From PALSA-894 sp963757565 (GTDB lineage Bacteria > Pseudomonadota > Alphaproteobacteria > Rhizobiales > Xanthobacteraceae), in the NCBI GenBank assembly GCA_963757565.1, contig CAVWSB010000011.1, positions 310,001 through 374,000 on the forward strand: a stretch of 64,000 nt of DNA. Direction: 5' to 3'. A program made the translations under genes and the position numbers. Below the pieces are notes generated by a model, which did not search any database, had not been told where the DNA came from, and saw only the letters and a program-made list of their open reading frames with translations. Below, piece after piece: positions 1 through 8,664 of the stretch. Position 1 is the first letter of the stretch; the number at the start of each line of letters is the position of its first letter.

Positions 1-1
1 C

Positions 2-352
2 ACCGTGGACGATGAAGGCTACATCACCTTCGTCGGGCGCGATGACGATGTCATCACGTCAGCCGGCTATCGCATCGGTCCGGGCGAGATCGAGGATTGC
101 CTGATCAAGCATCCGGCGGTCGCGCTCGCCGCGGTGGTCGGCAAGCCCGATCCGGTGCGCACTGAAATCGTGAAAGCCTTCATCGTGCTCAAGTCCGGCT
201 ACCAGCCGTCCGATGCGTTGGCGGGCGAGGTGCGCGACTTCGTGAGGACGAAGCTGTCGGCACATGAGTATCCGCGCGAAATCGCTTTCCTGAATGAATT
301 GCCCATGACAACGACCGGCAAGATCATCCGCCGGATGCTGCGCGACAAATAA
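2..352 (+). CDS. AMP-dependent acyl-CoA synthetase, C-terminal part (cut by window edge)
   Basis: This is the C-terminal lid domain of an adenylate-forming acyl-CoA ligase, which activates a carboxylic acid with ATP and then forms the CoA thioester. The frame is open from the first bases of the window, so the N-terminal AMP-binding domain lies upstream. Visible family signatures are the hinge/A8 region 'GRDDDVITSAGYRIGPGEIE' and the C-terminal 'TTTGKIIRR' with the catalytic lysine. The arrangement 'YRIGPGEIEDCL..HPAV' resembles acetyl-CoA and medium-chain acyl-CoA synthetases; the substrate cannot be read from this fragment. The gene ends directly against the convergent acyltransferase gene. 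Confidence 0.9.
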   Translation, partial: TVDDEGYITFVGRDDDVITSAGYRIGPGEIEDCLIKHPAVALAAVVGKPDPVRTEIVKAFIVLKSGYQPSDALAGEVRDFVRTKLSAHEYPREIAFLNELPMTTTGKIIRRMLRDK

Positions 353-1537
353 TTACCGGATCCGGTCGCGTATCCGCTTGGCGGATGCGAGCCCGGCGCG
401 GCGCAGCACTTCGAGATGGCGCGCGATGCGCCACTGCGCCAGCGATGCGGCACCCGGCGCGATCAGCAGATCGGCGACCGCCATGCGCTCGGTCCACAGA
501 TGATCGATCATCGGATGATCGGCGGTCGCACACGAATCCGTCTGCGAGATAGAGCGTTCGGCCAGCAGGTCGCGGGTCACGTCGAGCGCGAGTTGCACAC
601 CGGGTGAGGACCGCGAGAACGCCTCATCGTGGGCGATCTTCCAAAGCCACGCATGCGTGTCGCTCAGCAGCGTGATCGTCGCGGCGAGGGGGCGGGCTCC
701 GAGGAACAGGCGGTCGATACGCGCCTGGCCAAGCGCCGCCAGATCGGGCACGGCGCGCTGCATGAACTGGCGGATGGCGTCGCTCTGCACCGCGGCCGTA
801 CCGGCCTCGCCCTTCCAGCCGTTCGCTTCCAGTGAAAAGAAATCGACAAGCGCGGAGGCGGTCGCGGCCGGCTGCCATGTCGTTTCGAGCGAAACCGGCC
901 CGTCATCGGAGAGGCGGCGGCGCAGGCGGCGCAACTCCTTCAGCTTCTTCGGCGCGATATGGTCGAGATAGGTCTCGCGGCGGTCCTCGGGGGCCATCAT
1001 CGCGCGCGCATGCTCGCCGAACGGGGCCATCGCGCCGCCACGCTGCGCGAGCACCCGCGCGAGCGCCTCGGCGAAGCGTCCGTTGCGCGAAATCATCGGC
1101 AGCAGCAGCACCTTGGGCAGGCGCGGATGCGCCTCGACATGATCGAAGAACGCCGCGAGCGCGGCTTCGGGCTCGTCGCGGTCGATGAGCGGCACGCCGT
1201 AAGGCGCGAACGGGTGGGTCCAGCCGGTCAGCGTGCCCATCACGCCGTAACGCCGGTCCACACGGGCCGGGAACAACCCGATCAGCCGCCGCGCGCCTTT
1301 GGCCCAAACGGCGACCGCGCCGACGCGGGCACCGAGCGCGGGAGCGGCGGCAAGCGCAAAAGCCGGCTCGTAGAACACGTTGGGCTCGAGCGCGTGCAGC
1401 GCGAGTTCGCGCCACTCGGCGCGCAATTCGCCGAGCAGCTCCAGCGACGTCCAACCCGCGCGGGTGGCCGAGGCAAAACTCGGCGTCTCTTGCGCGCGTT
1501 CGCGTGCCAGTCCGATGCGGGCGACGAGGCTGGTCAT
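353..1537 (-). CDS. CelD/BioF2-like GNAT acyltransferase
   Basis: A 394-residue cytoplasmic protein with the GNAT_6 (CelD/BcsL) fold in its second half. The basic stretch 'PKKLKELRRLRRRL' about residue 195 is followed by the acyltransferase core ('DFFSLEANGWKGEAGTA', 'FLGARPLAATITLL', 'KIAHDEAFSRSSPGVQL'). Members of this family accompany cellulose and exopolysaccharide clusters and are presumed to acylate precursors. The ATG overlaps the stop codon of the upstream flippase gene in an ATGA arrangement, so the two are probably translationally coupled in one surface-polysaccharide unit. The exact acyl donor and acceptor are unknown. Confidence 0.8.
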   Translation of the reverse strand: MTSLVARIGLARERAQETPSFASATRAGWTSLELLGELRAEWRELALHALEPNVFYEPAFALAAAPALGARVGAVAVWAKGARRLIGLFPARVDRRYGVMGTLTGWTHPFAPYGVPLIDRDEPEAALAAFFDHVEAHPRLPKVLLLPMISRNGRFAEALARVLAQRGGAMAPFGEHARAMMAPEDRRETYLDHIAPKKLKELRRLRRRLSDDGPVSLETTWQPAATASALVDFFSLEANGWKGEAGTAAVQSDAIRQFMQRAVPDLAALGQARIDRLFLGARPLAATITLLSDTHAWLWKIAHDEAFSRSSPGVQLALDVTRDLLAERSISQTDSCATADHPMIDHLWTERMAVADLLIAPGAASLAQWRIARHLEVLRRAGLASAKRIRDRIR

Positions 1538-2933
1538 TTCTGTCTCGGCCGCCAGATGAAGACGTGCAGGCCGAGCCGCGCGCGGGTGACCCAGAACAGC
1601 AATACGGATTCAAGAATCATCGCGGCCGAGATCGCGATCGCGGCGCCGGCAACACCGAGCGGCGGGATCAAGATCACGCACAGGCCGATGTTGGTGATGA
1701 ACGCCGCCGCATAGACGCGCGCACACGCGCGCTGCTCGCCGACCATGTTGAGCAGCCGCTCGACCGGCCCGACGGTCGCGCGCGCGAGCGGCCCAATCGC
1801 CAGAATGAACATCAGGTAGTAGCCGTCGACGAATTGCGGGCCGAACAGCCAGAGGAACGGTTTGCCGAGCGCCAGGATGATGATGGTGGCGGCGAGCGAG
1901 GGCCAGAAGGTCCACTTGATCGAGTCGGCAAGAAAGTTCGAGAGCTCGCGCCTTGTTGCCGTTGATGTGGTACTCGGAGAACCGGTGGCCGACCGCGGCC
2001 GACACCGAGAAGTACACGAACGCCACCAGCGCCAGCGTTTTCGCCGCCGCGTAATAGACCGCGACTTCCTCCGGCGAGCGGAACTGCTGCAGCACGATCA
2101 CGTCCGCATAGGTGAGCAGCAGATAGAAGCCTTCGACCATGAAGATCGGCACCGAGACGGCCAGCCATGTGCGCGGCAGGTGGGTCTTCGGGGCCGACTT
2201 CGGTCTTTTGCCTGAGCCGCTGGTTCAACACCAGTGTCTGCCCGAGCACGGTCGCCCAGGTGGAGAGGATCGCCGCATACATTGCGGTCGACGCATCGGT
2301 CGGCATCTTCAGCGCGAAGGCGATCGCCATCAGCGCGATCAGCAGCACCGAGCGCCAGATGTAGGCCGGCATCAGCGCGAGATTGATCCAGTCGAACGAG
2401 CGAGCGATGCCATCCTGCATGCGACCGACCGTGAACACCGGCAAAATCACGCAGGCGAGGTAGAGCGGTATCACCTCATAGGAATGCACCAGATCGCCGG
2501 CGAGCCAGACGCACAGGGCCGCGGCGAGCGCCCAGCCCGACGCCAGTGCCAGCGTCAGCCAGCGCGACCCGGACAGGAAGCCGCGCAGGAGATCGAGCCG
2601 CTTGGTGCCGGCATATTCGGGAATGAAGCGCTGCGCCGAGGTGGCGAGGCCGAGATCGACCAGCCCGCCAAGCAGCAGCACCCAGGTCCAGACGTAGACG
2701 TAAACGCCGAATTCGAACGAGCCCATCCAGCGCGCGAGCAGCACCTGCACCAGATAGACCAGCGCGGCGCTCGCGACACGAATGAGAAACGCGGTGCCGG
2801 CGGCGCGTTGCGCGCGCGAGCGGTCGGAATGGTCGGCGAGCCAGCCGCGCACCGCCTCGATGGTCCGCGCGACGAACGCCGGGCCGCGATCCGTCTCGGT
2901 CAGCGCCACACCCACACTCCGGTCTGCTTTCAC
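1534..2933 (-). CDS. Wzx-like polysaccharide flippase, interrupted by two +1 frame changes
   Basis: An integral membrane protein of the oligosaccharide flippase / MOP superfamily, expected to move lipid-linked oligosaccharide across the inner membrane. The N-terminal part (2933 to about 2195) holds the first helices, including 'RWMGSFEFGVYVYVWTWVLL'. The frame then changes near 2190, in a run of C, to a segment containing 'FMVEGFYLLLTYADVIVLQQ'. It changes again near 1950 to the last segment, which ends 'LGLHVFIWRPRQK'. Joined, the product is about 465 residues, the usual family length. Both shifts are +1 and look like inserted bases. The GTG at 2933 is chosen because the protein reads 'VKADRSVGVAL' from there. 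It is coupled to the CelD-like gene downstream. Confidence 0.75.
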
Positions 2934-3099
2934 GACCGCATTTCCTATCAAGGGCTGCTTAATGTTCGGTTCGAACGGGGGGTCAAATCGGCCGCGTTTG
3001 GCCGGGATCAGAAAACAAAATGAATTCAATGCCCTGGGCCCCTGCGACAAAAGCTCGCCGGCCCCGTGCGGCATGGCCGCCGGGGGGGTGGGTCGTTGA

Positions 3100-3458
3100 G
3101 GTTCCCCGCGACACGAGCCGAGGGGAGCGGAGCGCCGAAAAACGCCGGAGCCTTGCGCAGGCTCCGTGGGCGGCAGGCGCTGCCACCCGGCGGATCACCC
3201 TTGCGGGCGATCCGCGGCGCCCCGTTGCGATCCGGGGCGCGCGCCTCTCGGCGCTCCACCGCGGCTTTTGTCGGTCCCGGGCCACGCTTTCGGCATCGCA
3301 ATCAGGCGATGGCGTCAGCCAGCTCCTGGCAGGGGGACCGTAGTGTCCCCCGGGTGGAGCCCCGGGCCGCCCGGGTCCGGCTTGTGAGGCCGGACGCAGG
3401 TGCCGCCCCCATCCCACGTTCAGGACACCTCATGAAAATGCCCCTCGATGGATGGAGT
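3100..3458 (-). ncRNA. Structured RNA element, copy A
   Basis: A GC-rich region of about 360 nt without a credible gene, preceded on the minus strand by a near-consensus sigma-70 promoter. It can be aligned over most of its length with 32550-32947. The two copies differ mainly inside hairpins, and the pairing is kept: 3147-3165, 3168-3188, 3190-3215, 3294-3311 and 3332-3351 correspond to 32587-32603, 32606-32625, 32627-32645, 32725-32743 and 32764-32783. A long-range 10-bp helix (3129-3138 with 3248-3257) encloses three of these hairpins, plus a further one at about 3216-3239, and is also conserved with base changes. Single-stranded blocks such as 'GGGTGGAGCCCCGGGCCGCCC' (plus-strand text) are nearly identical. 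I do not recognise the family. The 3' end is uncertain; it may lie near the hairpin at 3104-3125. Confidence 0.6.
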
Positions 3459-3464
3459 GAAGGG

Positions 3465-3493
3465 AATATAGTCACATAGGAATATTTTGTCAA
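3465..3493 (-). promoter_or_regulatory. Sigma-70 promoter of RNA copy A
   Basis: On the minus strand the -35 TTGACA (3488-3493) and the -10 TATATT (3465-3470) are separated by exactly 17 nt. Transcription should start near 3458 and read into the structured element. A comparable promoter sits at the same relative place in front of copy B, with the same flanking 'CTTGACAA'. Confidence 0.75.
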
Positions 3494-3579
3494 GCGCCAT
3501 GTCATCCCCGACGTCGATATTTCCGACACGACGAAGAACCAGCGTCGTAGTGCACGGGCGCGCAGCGAAGGTCGGCCTG

Positions 3580-5477
3580 CTACAGCGCCAGTTCGCCAAG
3601 CACATCGAGCGACTTTTCGGCGCGCTCGCTGAGCGCCTGCGCGGCAAGCCGCACCGAAGCGTTCACGGCGCCGAAGCCGTCGTAGTTTTGCCGCTGCACG
3701 ATCTCGAAGAAGAAGCGCCCATCGAACGCGCGCGTATAGGCGTGGAAGAATTCGCCCGCGCCAGAGCGGTCGTACAGGACGCCAAGGCTGCGCATCTGCT
3801 CGATCCGCGCCGCATCGAGATCGTGCATCGAAGAAAGCCCATCGTAGTAGGTCTCGGGGATTTCCAGGAGCGGAACGTTGCGCGCGCGCATCTCCGCAAC
3901 GGTGCGGAAGATGTCGTCGGTCGCGATCGCGATGTGGTGCACGCCGCCGCCGCCGTAGCTTGCAAGGAAGCGCGCGGTCGCGGTGCGCGCGCTCGCCGTC
4001 GCATTGAGCGGCAGCCGCACGGTGCGGTCGTGGCTCTCCACCACGCGGCTCTGGATCAGCCCGTACGGATCGACCAGTTCGTGTACCGGCTCGGCTTCGA
4101 AGCCGAAGACAGATTTGTAGAACAGAAGCGTGCCGTCGAGGCTGCCGCGCGGCATCACCTGCGAGACGTGGTCCACCTTGGTGAGGCCACACGCGGCGGC
4201 GGCTCCTGCTGGTTCCGGTACAAAGTCGACGTCGTAGAAAGCGCCTGCGGCGCGATCCACCAGATAAATGAGACTGCCTTCGAGCCCGCGGATCGCCGGA
4301 ATGACCAGTTCGTTCGGTCCGACCTTGCCGCGGAAGGTCTGCGCCTTGTAGCGCAGCGCGCGCTCCAGCGCGTTGCGCGCATCATCGACGCGGAACGCAA
4401 GCGCGCACACGGATGGGCCGTGCAGCAGGAAGAACGAATGTGCGAATGCGTCCTTCTCGGCATTGAGGATCAAGATTGACGTCGCCCTGCCGATGCAAGG
4501 TGACGTCCTTGGAGCGGTGGGTGCCCGACATGCGCGAAGCCCATCGCAGAAAACATTTCGGTGAGGCGTGGGCGCGTCTCGGCATCGACCGCGAACTCGA
4601 TGAATTCGAAGCCGTGACACACCGGCGCAGGCGGGGAGGCGAGCATGCGCGGCGCCGTGGCGGCGTCGCCCGCGAGTTCTTCCTCCAGCAGCAGCAGCGA
4701 ACGCATTGCGTCGATCGCAGTCGGGCGCGGCGGCGCGGCGCGGAATTCGTCGTTGAATATTTCGAGCGAGATCGGTCCGTTGTAGCCGCTCGCCAGCACA
4801 TTGCGGGTGAAGCGGGTGACCGGGAACGCGCCCTGTCCGGGGAACAGGCGGAAATGCCGGCTCCACGACAGTGGGTCGAGCCGCATCATCGGCGCGTCGG
4901 CCAGCTGGGCGAAGAAGATGCGATCGCCCGGAATTTTCGCGATGGGCGCGTCGTCGTCCTCGATTGCGAAAGTGTGGAACGTGTCGACCACCAGCCCGAC
5001 CGCCGGATGATCGGCCGCCTGCACAATCTTCCACGCATGGCCGAATTTATTGACCTGGCGCCCCCAGGCGAGCGCCTCGTACCCGATGCGGAAGCCGCGC
5101 CGCGCCGCACGCTCGCCGAGCGCGCGCAGGTCTTCGGCGGCGACCGCGTCGTCGCCGATCGCGTCGGGCGCAGTGTTGCTGCACACCAGCATCAGGTCGG
5201 CGCCGAGTTGCTGCATCACGTCGAACTTGGCTTCGGCGCGGTCGAAGTTCTTCGCCATCCGCGCGCGGGGCGCGGCCTCGAAGTCGCGGAAGGGCTGGAA
5301 CAGCAGAACGCGCAGGCCGAGGTCGCCGCAGATCGTCTTCACCTCGGCGGGCGAGCCGTCGAAATAGAGCAGGTCGTTCTCGAAAATCTCTACCCCGTCG
5401 AAGCCGGCCGCCGCGATGGCCTGCAGCTTTTCGATCAGCGTGCCGCCGAGCGACACAGTGGCGATGGACCGAAGCAT
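3580..5477 (-). CDS. quiC: 3-dehydroshikimate dehydratase, QuiC type (TIM-barrel + HPPD-like fusion), two +1 frame changes
   Basis: A two-domain protein of about 631 residues. The N-terminal half is a xylose-isomerase-like TIM barrel ('MLRSIATVSLGGTLIEKLQA', 'VDTFHTF', 'GPISLEIFNDEFR'). The C-terminal half is a 4-hydroxyphenylpyruvate-dioxygenase-like vicinal oxygen chelate domain ('LTKVDHVSQVMP', 'GVHHIAIATDDI', 'RFFFEIVQRQNYDGFG'). In Pseudomonas this fusion is QuiC, which converts 3-dehydroshikimate to protocatechuate in quinate/shikimate catabolism. The frame changes twice, near 4525 and 4470, within the linker; both are +1 and are probably sequence errors. The adjacent GntR regulator, shikimate dehydrogenase and ABC transporter fit this role. 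The start at 5477 gives a normal N-terminus. Confidence 0.8.
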
Positions 5478-5485
5478 TCGGGTTA

Positions 5486-5513
5486 TCCTATAAATTGAAA
5501 ATCATAGGAGATT
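5486..5513. promoter_or_regulatory. Candidate GntR operator upstream of quiC
   Basis: TCCTAT (5486-5491) and ATAGGA (5504-5509) form an inverted repeat with 12 nt between the halves, just upstream of the quiC start and facing the divergent GntR gene. The 13-mer at 5501-5513 (ATCATAGGAGATT) recurs exactly at 6375-6387, upstream of aroE. The shared site suggests that the GntR protein controls both flanking genes. This is inference from sequence only. Confidence 0.5.
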
Positions 5514-5650
5514 ATGGCAAGACAGCCATAGCGTGATAAGACCTGTTTGGGAATGGCCTGCATGCACGAAATCCCGCGATCCCTGTTGAAACGCCGCGGC
5601 CAGCGAGTCCGCCGCGTGGTTCGTTCGCTGCGCCTGATCGGGAGATAAGC

Positions 5651-6361
5651 ATGGACGCGAGAACCGACCAGCCCGAGTATTCCGGCGTCGCGGATGCGGC
5701 CTACAGCCGCCTGCGCGCGGACATCCTTGGCGGTGAGCTGCTGCCGGGCATGAAGCTGAAGCTCGATGCGCTGCGCGCGCGCTACGATGTCAGCGTCAAC
5801 ACGCTGCGCGAAACGCTGTCGCGCCTCGCCGCTGACGGGCTGGTCGAGGCCGAAGGTCAACGCGGCTTCACCGTCATGCCGGCGACGCTCGCCGACCTGA
5901 TCGACATCACCGAGACGCGCCGCCTGCTCGAATGCCACGCGGCGCGGCTCTCGGTCGAACGCGCCGACCTCGAATGGGAATTGCGGCTGGTTGCGGCCTA
6001 TCACAAGCTTTCGCGCGCCGAGGAACTGGTCGCAAAGGAAGGCGACCGCCACGCGGATCAGTTGGAGAAGTACAATCGCGAATTCCACATCGCGCTGATC
6101 TCCGGGTGCAATTCGCGCTGGCTCTTGCACTTCCATCGGCAGATGTACGACCAGAGCCTGCGCTACCGCATGCTGGCGTTCCGCGTGAAGAATTTCCCGC
6201 GCGATCAATCGCGGCGCGAGCACAAGCAGATCCTCGATGCGGCGCTGGCGCGCGACGTCGAGACGCTGGTGTCGGTGCTCGGCACCCACATCACCAAGGG
6301 CGCCGAGATGTATGCGGCGCATGAAGCGGAAGGCGCCAAGGTCAAAAAGGCGCGCAAATGA
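5651..6361 (+). CDS. GntR family regulator, FCD subfamily
   Basis: A 236-residue transcription factor. The N-terminal winged helix-turn-helix is at about residues 13-75 ('AYSRLRADILGGELLPGMKL', 'YDVSVNTLRETLSRLAADGL'). It is followed by an all-helical FCD ligand-binding domain that contains the usual metal/ligand histidines ('REFHIALI', 'REHKQILDAAL', 'LGTHITKG'). FCD regulators usually bind a small carboxylic acid and control adjacent catabolic genes. The gene is divergent from quiC and lies 100 nt before aroE, with the same candidate operator motif on both sides. The ligand could be shikimate, dehydroshikimate or a related acid. Confidence 0.9.
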   Translation: MDARTDQPEYSGVADAAYSRLRADILGGELLPGMKLKLDALRARYDVSVNTLRETLSRLAADGLVEAEGQRGFTVMPATLADLIDITETRRLLECHAARLSVERADLEWELRLVAAYHKLSRAEELVAKEGDRHADQLEKYNREFHIALISGCNSRWLLHFHRQMYDQSLRYRMLAFRVKNFPRDQSRREHKQILDAALARDVETLVSVLGTHITKGAEMYAAHEAEGAKVKKARK

Positions 6362-6374
6362 CGCCTCGCCGACC

Positions 6375-6417
6375 ATCATAGGAGATTGACCGGAATATAG
6401 GAGACCATGTAATAGGC
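6375..6417. promoter_or_regulatory. Repeated ATAGGA sites upstream of aroE (candidate GntR operator)
   Basis: ATAGGA occurs at 6378-6383 and 6397-6402, with a weaker ATAGGC at 6412-6417. The spacings of 19 and 15 nt lie between the end of the GntR gene and aroE. The first copy sits inside the 13-mer shared with the quiC upstream region. Confidence 0.45.
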
Positions 6418-6461
6418 CCATAAATCTGCCGCTTAACGGCAGGAAAGTTCGGGAGAGCGGA

Positions 6462-7361
6462 ATGCCGGAGGCGGTGCGTACCGCGAGTCATCAGGATCGG
6501 AGCGCGCCGGATGCTGCGCCGATCCTGCTCGGCCTGATCGGTTCTCCGATCAAAAGCTCGGCCGCGCCCGCGATGCACGAGGCCGCCGCCGAAGCGCTGG
6601 GCTTGCGCGCTCAATATCGTTTGATCGACGTACCGGGCGCCGATGGCGCAAAACTCAAGGCGATGCTCGACGGCGTGCGCCTGCTCGGTTTTTCCGGCGT
6701 TAACGTCACGTTCCCGTACAAGGAAGCGGTCATTCCGCTGCTCGATGCGCTGAGCCCGAACGCGGCCTCGATCGGCACCGCGAACACCGTGGTGGCGCGC
6801 GACGGCACGCTCACCGGGCACAACACGGATGCCACGGGTTTCGCTGCGGCCTTCAAGGCCGTGCTGGGCGAGCCGGGCAACGCGCCGGTTGCGCTGATCG
6901 GAGCGGGCGGGGTCGGCCGCGCGATCGGCTTTGCGATGGCGGAAATCGGCGCGCGCGCGCTCAACATTTTCGACGCCGATGGCGCAAAAGCAGCCGCACT
7001 GGCCGAACGCCTGCGTGACCGGATGGAAACGAAGGTCTGCGCGAGCGTCGCAGAAGCGCTGCAGGGCGCCGGCGGCGTCATCAACGGCACGCCGATCGGC
7101 ATGCTGCCGAACCGCGACAGCCCGGTGCCGGCGGACCTGCTGCACGCCGGCCTGTTCGTCGCCGATGCGGTTTACACGCCGCTCTGGACCCCGCTGCTGC
7201 AGGCCGCGCGCGCCAAGGGCTGCCGCGTCATGACCGGCCGCGAGCTTTGCATCTATCAGGCGGCCGACGCCTTCCGGCTGTTCACCGGCCATGAGGCCTC
7301 GCATGAGCGGATCGGCGCGGCCTTCGATGCGGTTATCGCCAAGCGCGGCGAGCCAAAGTAA
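6462..7361 (+). CDS. aroE: Shikimate dehydrogenase family protein
   Basis: A 299-residue NADP(H)-dependent dehydrogenase interconverting shikimate and 3-dehydroshikimate, or a quinate/shikimate variant. The substrate-binding N-terminal part has 'GSPIKSSAAPAMHEAAAEAL' and 'GVNVTFPYKEAVI' with the catalytic lysine. 'HNTDATGF' carries the catalytic aspartate, and 'GAGGVGRAIGFAMAE' is the nucleotide-binding glycine motif. Because it sits between a GntR regulator and a solute transporter and opposite quiC, a catabolic role that feeds dehydroshikimate to QuiC is more likely than a biosynthetic AroE role. The symbol follows the family, not a proven pathway. Confidence 0.85.
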   Translation: MPEAVRTASHQDRSAPDAAPILLGLIGSPIKSSAAPAMHEAAAEALGLRAQYRLIDVPGADGAKLKAMLDGVRLLGFSGVNVTFPYKEAVIPLLDALSPNAASIGTANTVVARDGTLTGHNTDATGFAAAFKAVLGEPGNAPVALIGAGGVGRAIGFAMAEIGARALNIFDADGAKAAALAERLRDRMETKVCASVAEALQGAGGVINGTPIGMLPNRDSPVPADLLHAGLFVADAVYTPLWTPLLQAARAKGCRVMTGRELCIYQAADAFRLFTGHEASHERIGAAFDAVIAKRGEPK

Positions 7362-7399
7362 GCTGATCACAAGCAACAATGACCCTTAGGGAGGACTGA

Positions 7400-8545
7400 A
7401 TGAAGACAACGCTTCTCGCGGCCGCATTCGCGACCGCCTTTGCCGGCAGCGCGCTGGCGCAATCGGGCCCGGTCAATTTCGCCTTCATCGGCGAACTGTC
7501 CGGCGCCGGCGCGGTGTCCTCGACCAATTTCCGCGATGGCGCGTTGATGGCGATCGACGAGATCAACGCCAAGGGCGGACTGCTCGGGCGCAAGATCGAG
7601 CTGAAGCAATACGACACGCAGACCAATCCCGGCACCGCGCGCTCGCAGATGCAGAAGGCGATCGACGAGGATCCGTATGTGGTGCTCGGGCCGATCTTCT
7701 CCGGCATCGTGAAGGTCTCGATGATGCTCACCGAGCAGGCCGAGATCCCGATGGTGATGGGCGGCGAGGCGAGCGATCTCACCCAGCAGGGCGCGAAGTA
7801 CCTGTTCCGCACCTCGTTCGGCCAGCAGGTCTCGATGCCGAAGATCGCGAATTACGTGCGCGATGTCGTGAAGGCGAAGAAGGTCGCGGTCGTGTGGGTG
7901 AACAACGATTTCGGCAAGGGCGGTCGCGACAATTTCACCAAGGAAATGAAATCGCGCAGCATCGAGGTTGTCGCCGACCTGTCGACCGAGTCCGGTCAGA
8001 CCGATTTCGCCGCTGACGTCGTGAAGGCGAAGGCCGCAAACCCGGATGCGATCTTCGTTTATACCAACGAGGAAGAGAGCGCGCGCTTCCTGCGCGAAGC
8101 GAAGAAGCAGGGCATCACGGTGCCGTTGCTCGGCGAGACCACGCTGCTTGGCCAGAAGGTAATCGATCTTGCTGGCGATGCGGCGAACGGCGCGCGCGGC
8201 CATGTCGGCCTGTCGGTCGATATTCCGGTGCCGGCGGTGACGGAGTTCAAGGACAAATTCAACGCGCGCTTCAAATATCTGCCCGACCACAACGGCATCA
8301 AGGGCTACACCGGCGTCTATGCGGTGGCCTACGTGACCAGGAAGCTCGGCAAGCTCGACCGCAAGGCGCTCGCCCAGACGCTGCACGGGTTGACGATCAG
8401 CCCGAAGGACGAGCCCGGCATCCTTCTTGAGACGAGCTGGGACGACAAGGGCGACATCGACCGCATCAGCTACATCGCCGAAGTCGCAGGCGGGAAGCAG
8501 AAGATCGTCACCGAACTGCCGAAACTCGGCAAGGGGACGAACTGA
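7400..8545 (+). CDS. Branched-chain amino-acid type ABC transporter, periplasmic binding protein
   Basis: A 381-residue protein with a Sec signal peptide ('MKTTLLAAAFATAFAGSALA', cleavage after ALA-Q) and a Peripla_BP_6 (LivK) fold: 'FIGELSGAGA', 'GALMAIDEINAKGGLLGRKI', 'VLGPIFSGI', 'KGYTGVYAVAYV'. It is the first gene of a complete five-gene transporter. The LivK family binds branched-chain amino acids but also many aromatic and dicarboxylic acids. The neighbouring quiC and aroE suggest uptake of shikimate, quinate or an aromatic acid, though this cannot be read from the sequence. Confidence 0.92.
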   Translation: MKTTLLAAAFATAFAGSALAQSGPVNFAFIGELSGAGAVSSTNFRDGALMAIDEINAKGGLLGRKIELKQYDTQTNPGTARSQMQKAIDEDPYVVLGPIFSGIVKVSMMLTEQAEIPMVMGGEASDLTQQGAKYLFRTSFGQQVSMPKIANYVRDVVKAKKVAVVWVNNDFGKGGRDNFTKEMKSRSIEVVADLSTESGQTDFAADVVKAKAANPDAIFVYTNEEESARFLREAKKQGITVPLLGETTLLGQKVIDLAGDAANGARGHVGLSVDIPVPAVTEFKDKFNARFKYLPDHNGIKGYTGVYAVAYVTRKLGKLDRKALAQTLHGLTISPKDEPGILLETSWDDKGDIDRISYIAEVAGGKQKIVTELPKLGKGTN

Positions 8546-8556
8546 GCGAGCAACCC

Positions 8557-8647
8557 TCGTCATGCGCGGGCTTGACCCGCGCATCCACGACTTCCTTCGG
8601 TGTTGCGGCCTAGACGTGGATGGCCGGGTCAAGCCCGGCCATGACGA
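8557..8647. repeat. Palindromic repeat between binding protein and permease genes
   Basis: Long imperfect palindrome: 'CGTCATGCGCGGGCTTGACC' pairs with its complement at the other end, 'GGTCAAGCCCGGCCATGACG', with inner halves GCATCCACG and CGTGGATGG. The same repeat family (translating as MPGLVPGIH in one frame) is found at 17797 and 63391. Inside an operon it would fold in the mRNA and could set the ratio of binding protein to permease. Confidence 0.8.
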
Positions 8648-8664
8648 AAATAGGGGCGCGTACC

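Noticed and set aside
3100..3458. Interpretation of the structured element as tmRNA, RNase P RNA, a group II intron or HEARO/omega-RNA
   Set aside because: No tag-reading frame with tRNA-like end, no RNase P conserved core, no intron domain V or reverse transcriptase, and no IscB-like gene nearby; the two-copy arrangement also argues against the first two.
3302..4192. A 296-codon frame ending inside RNA copy A
   Set aside because: Its N-terminal part is a shadow of quiC and its C-terminal part translates the RNA hairpins.
4470..4530. Programmed frameshifting in quiC, because two shifts lie within 55 nt
   Set aside because: Neither site has a slippery heptamer or a stimulatory structure, and the same +1 shifts occur in many unrelated genes of the window.
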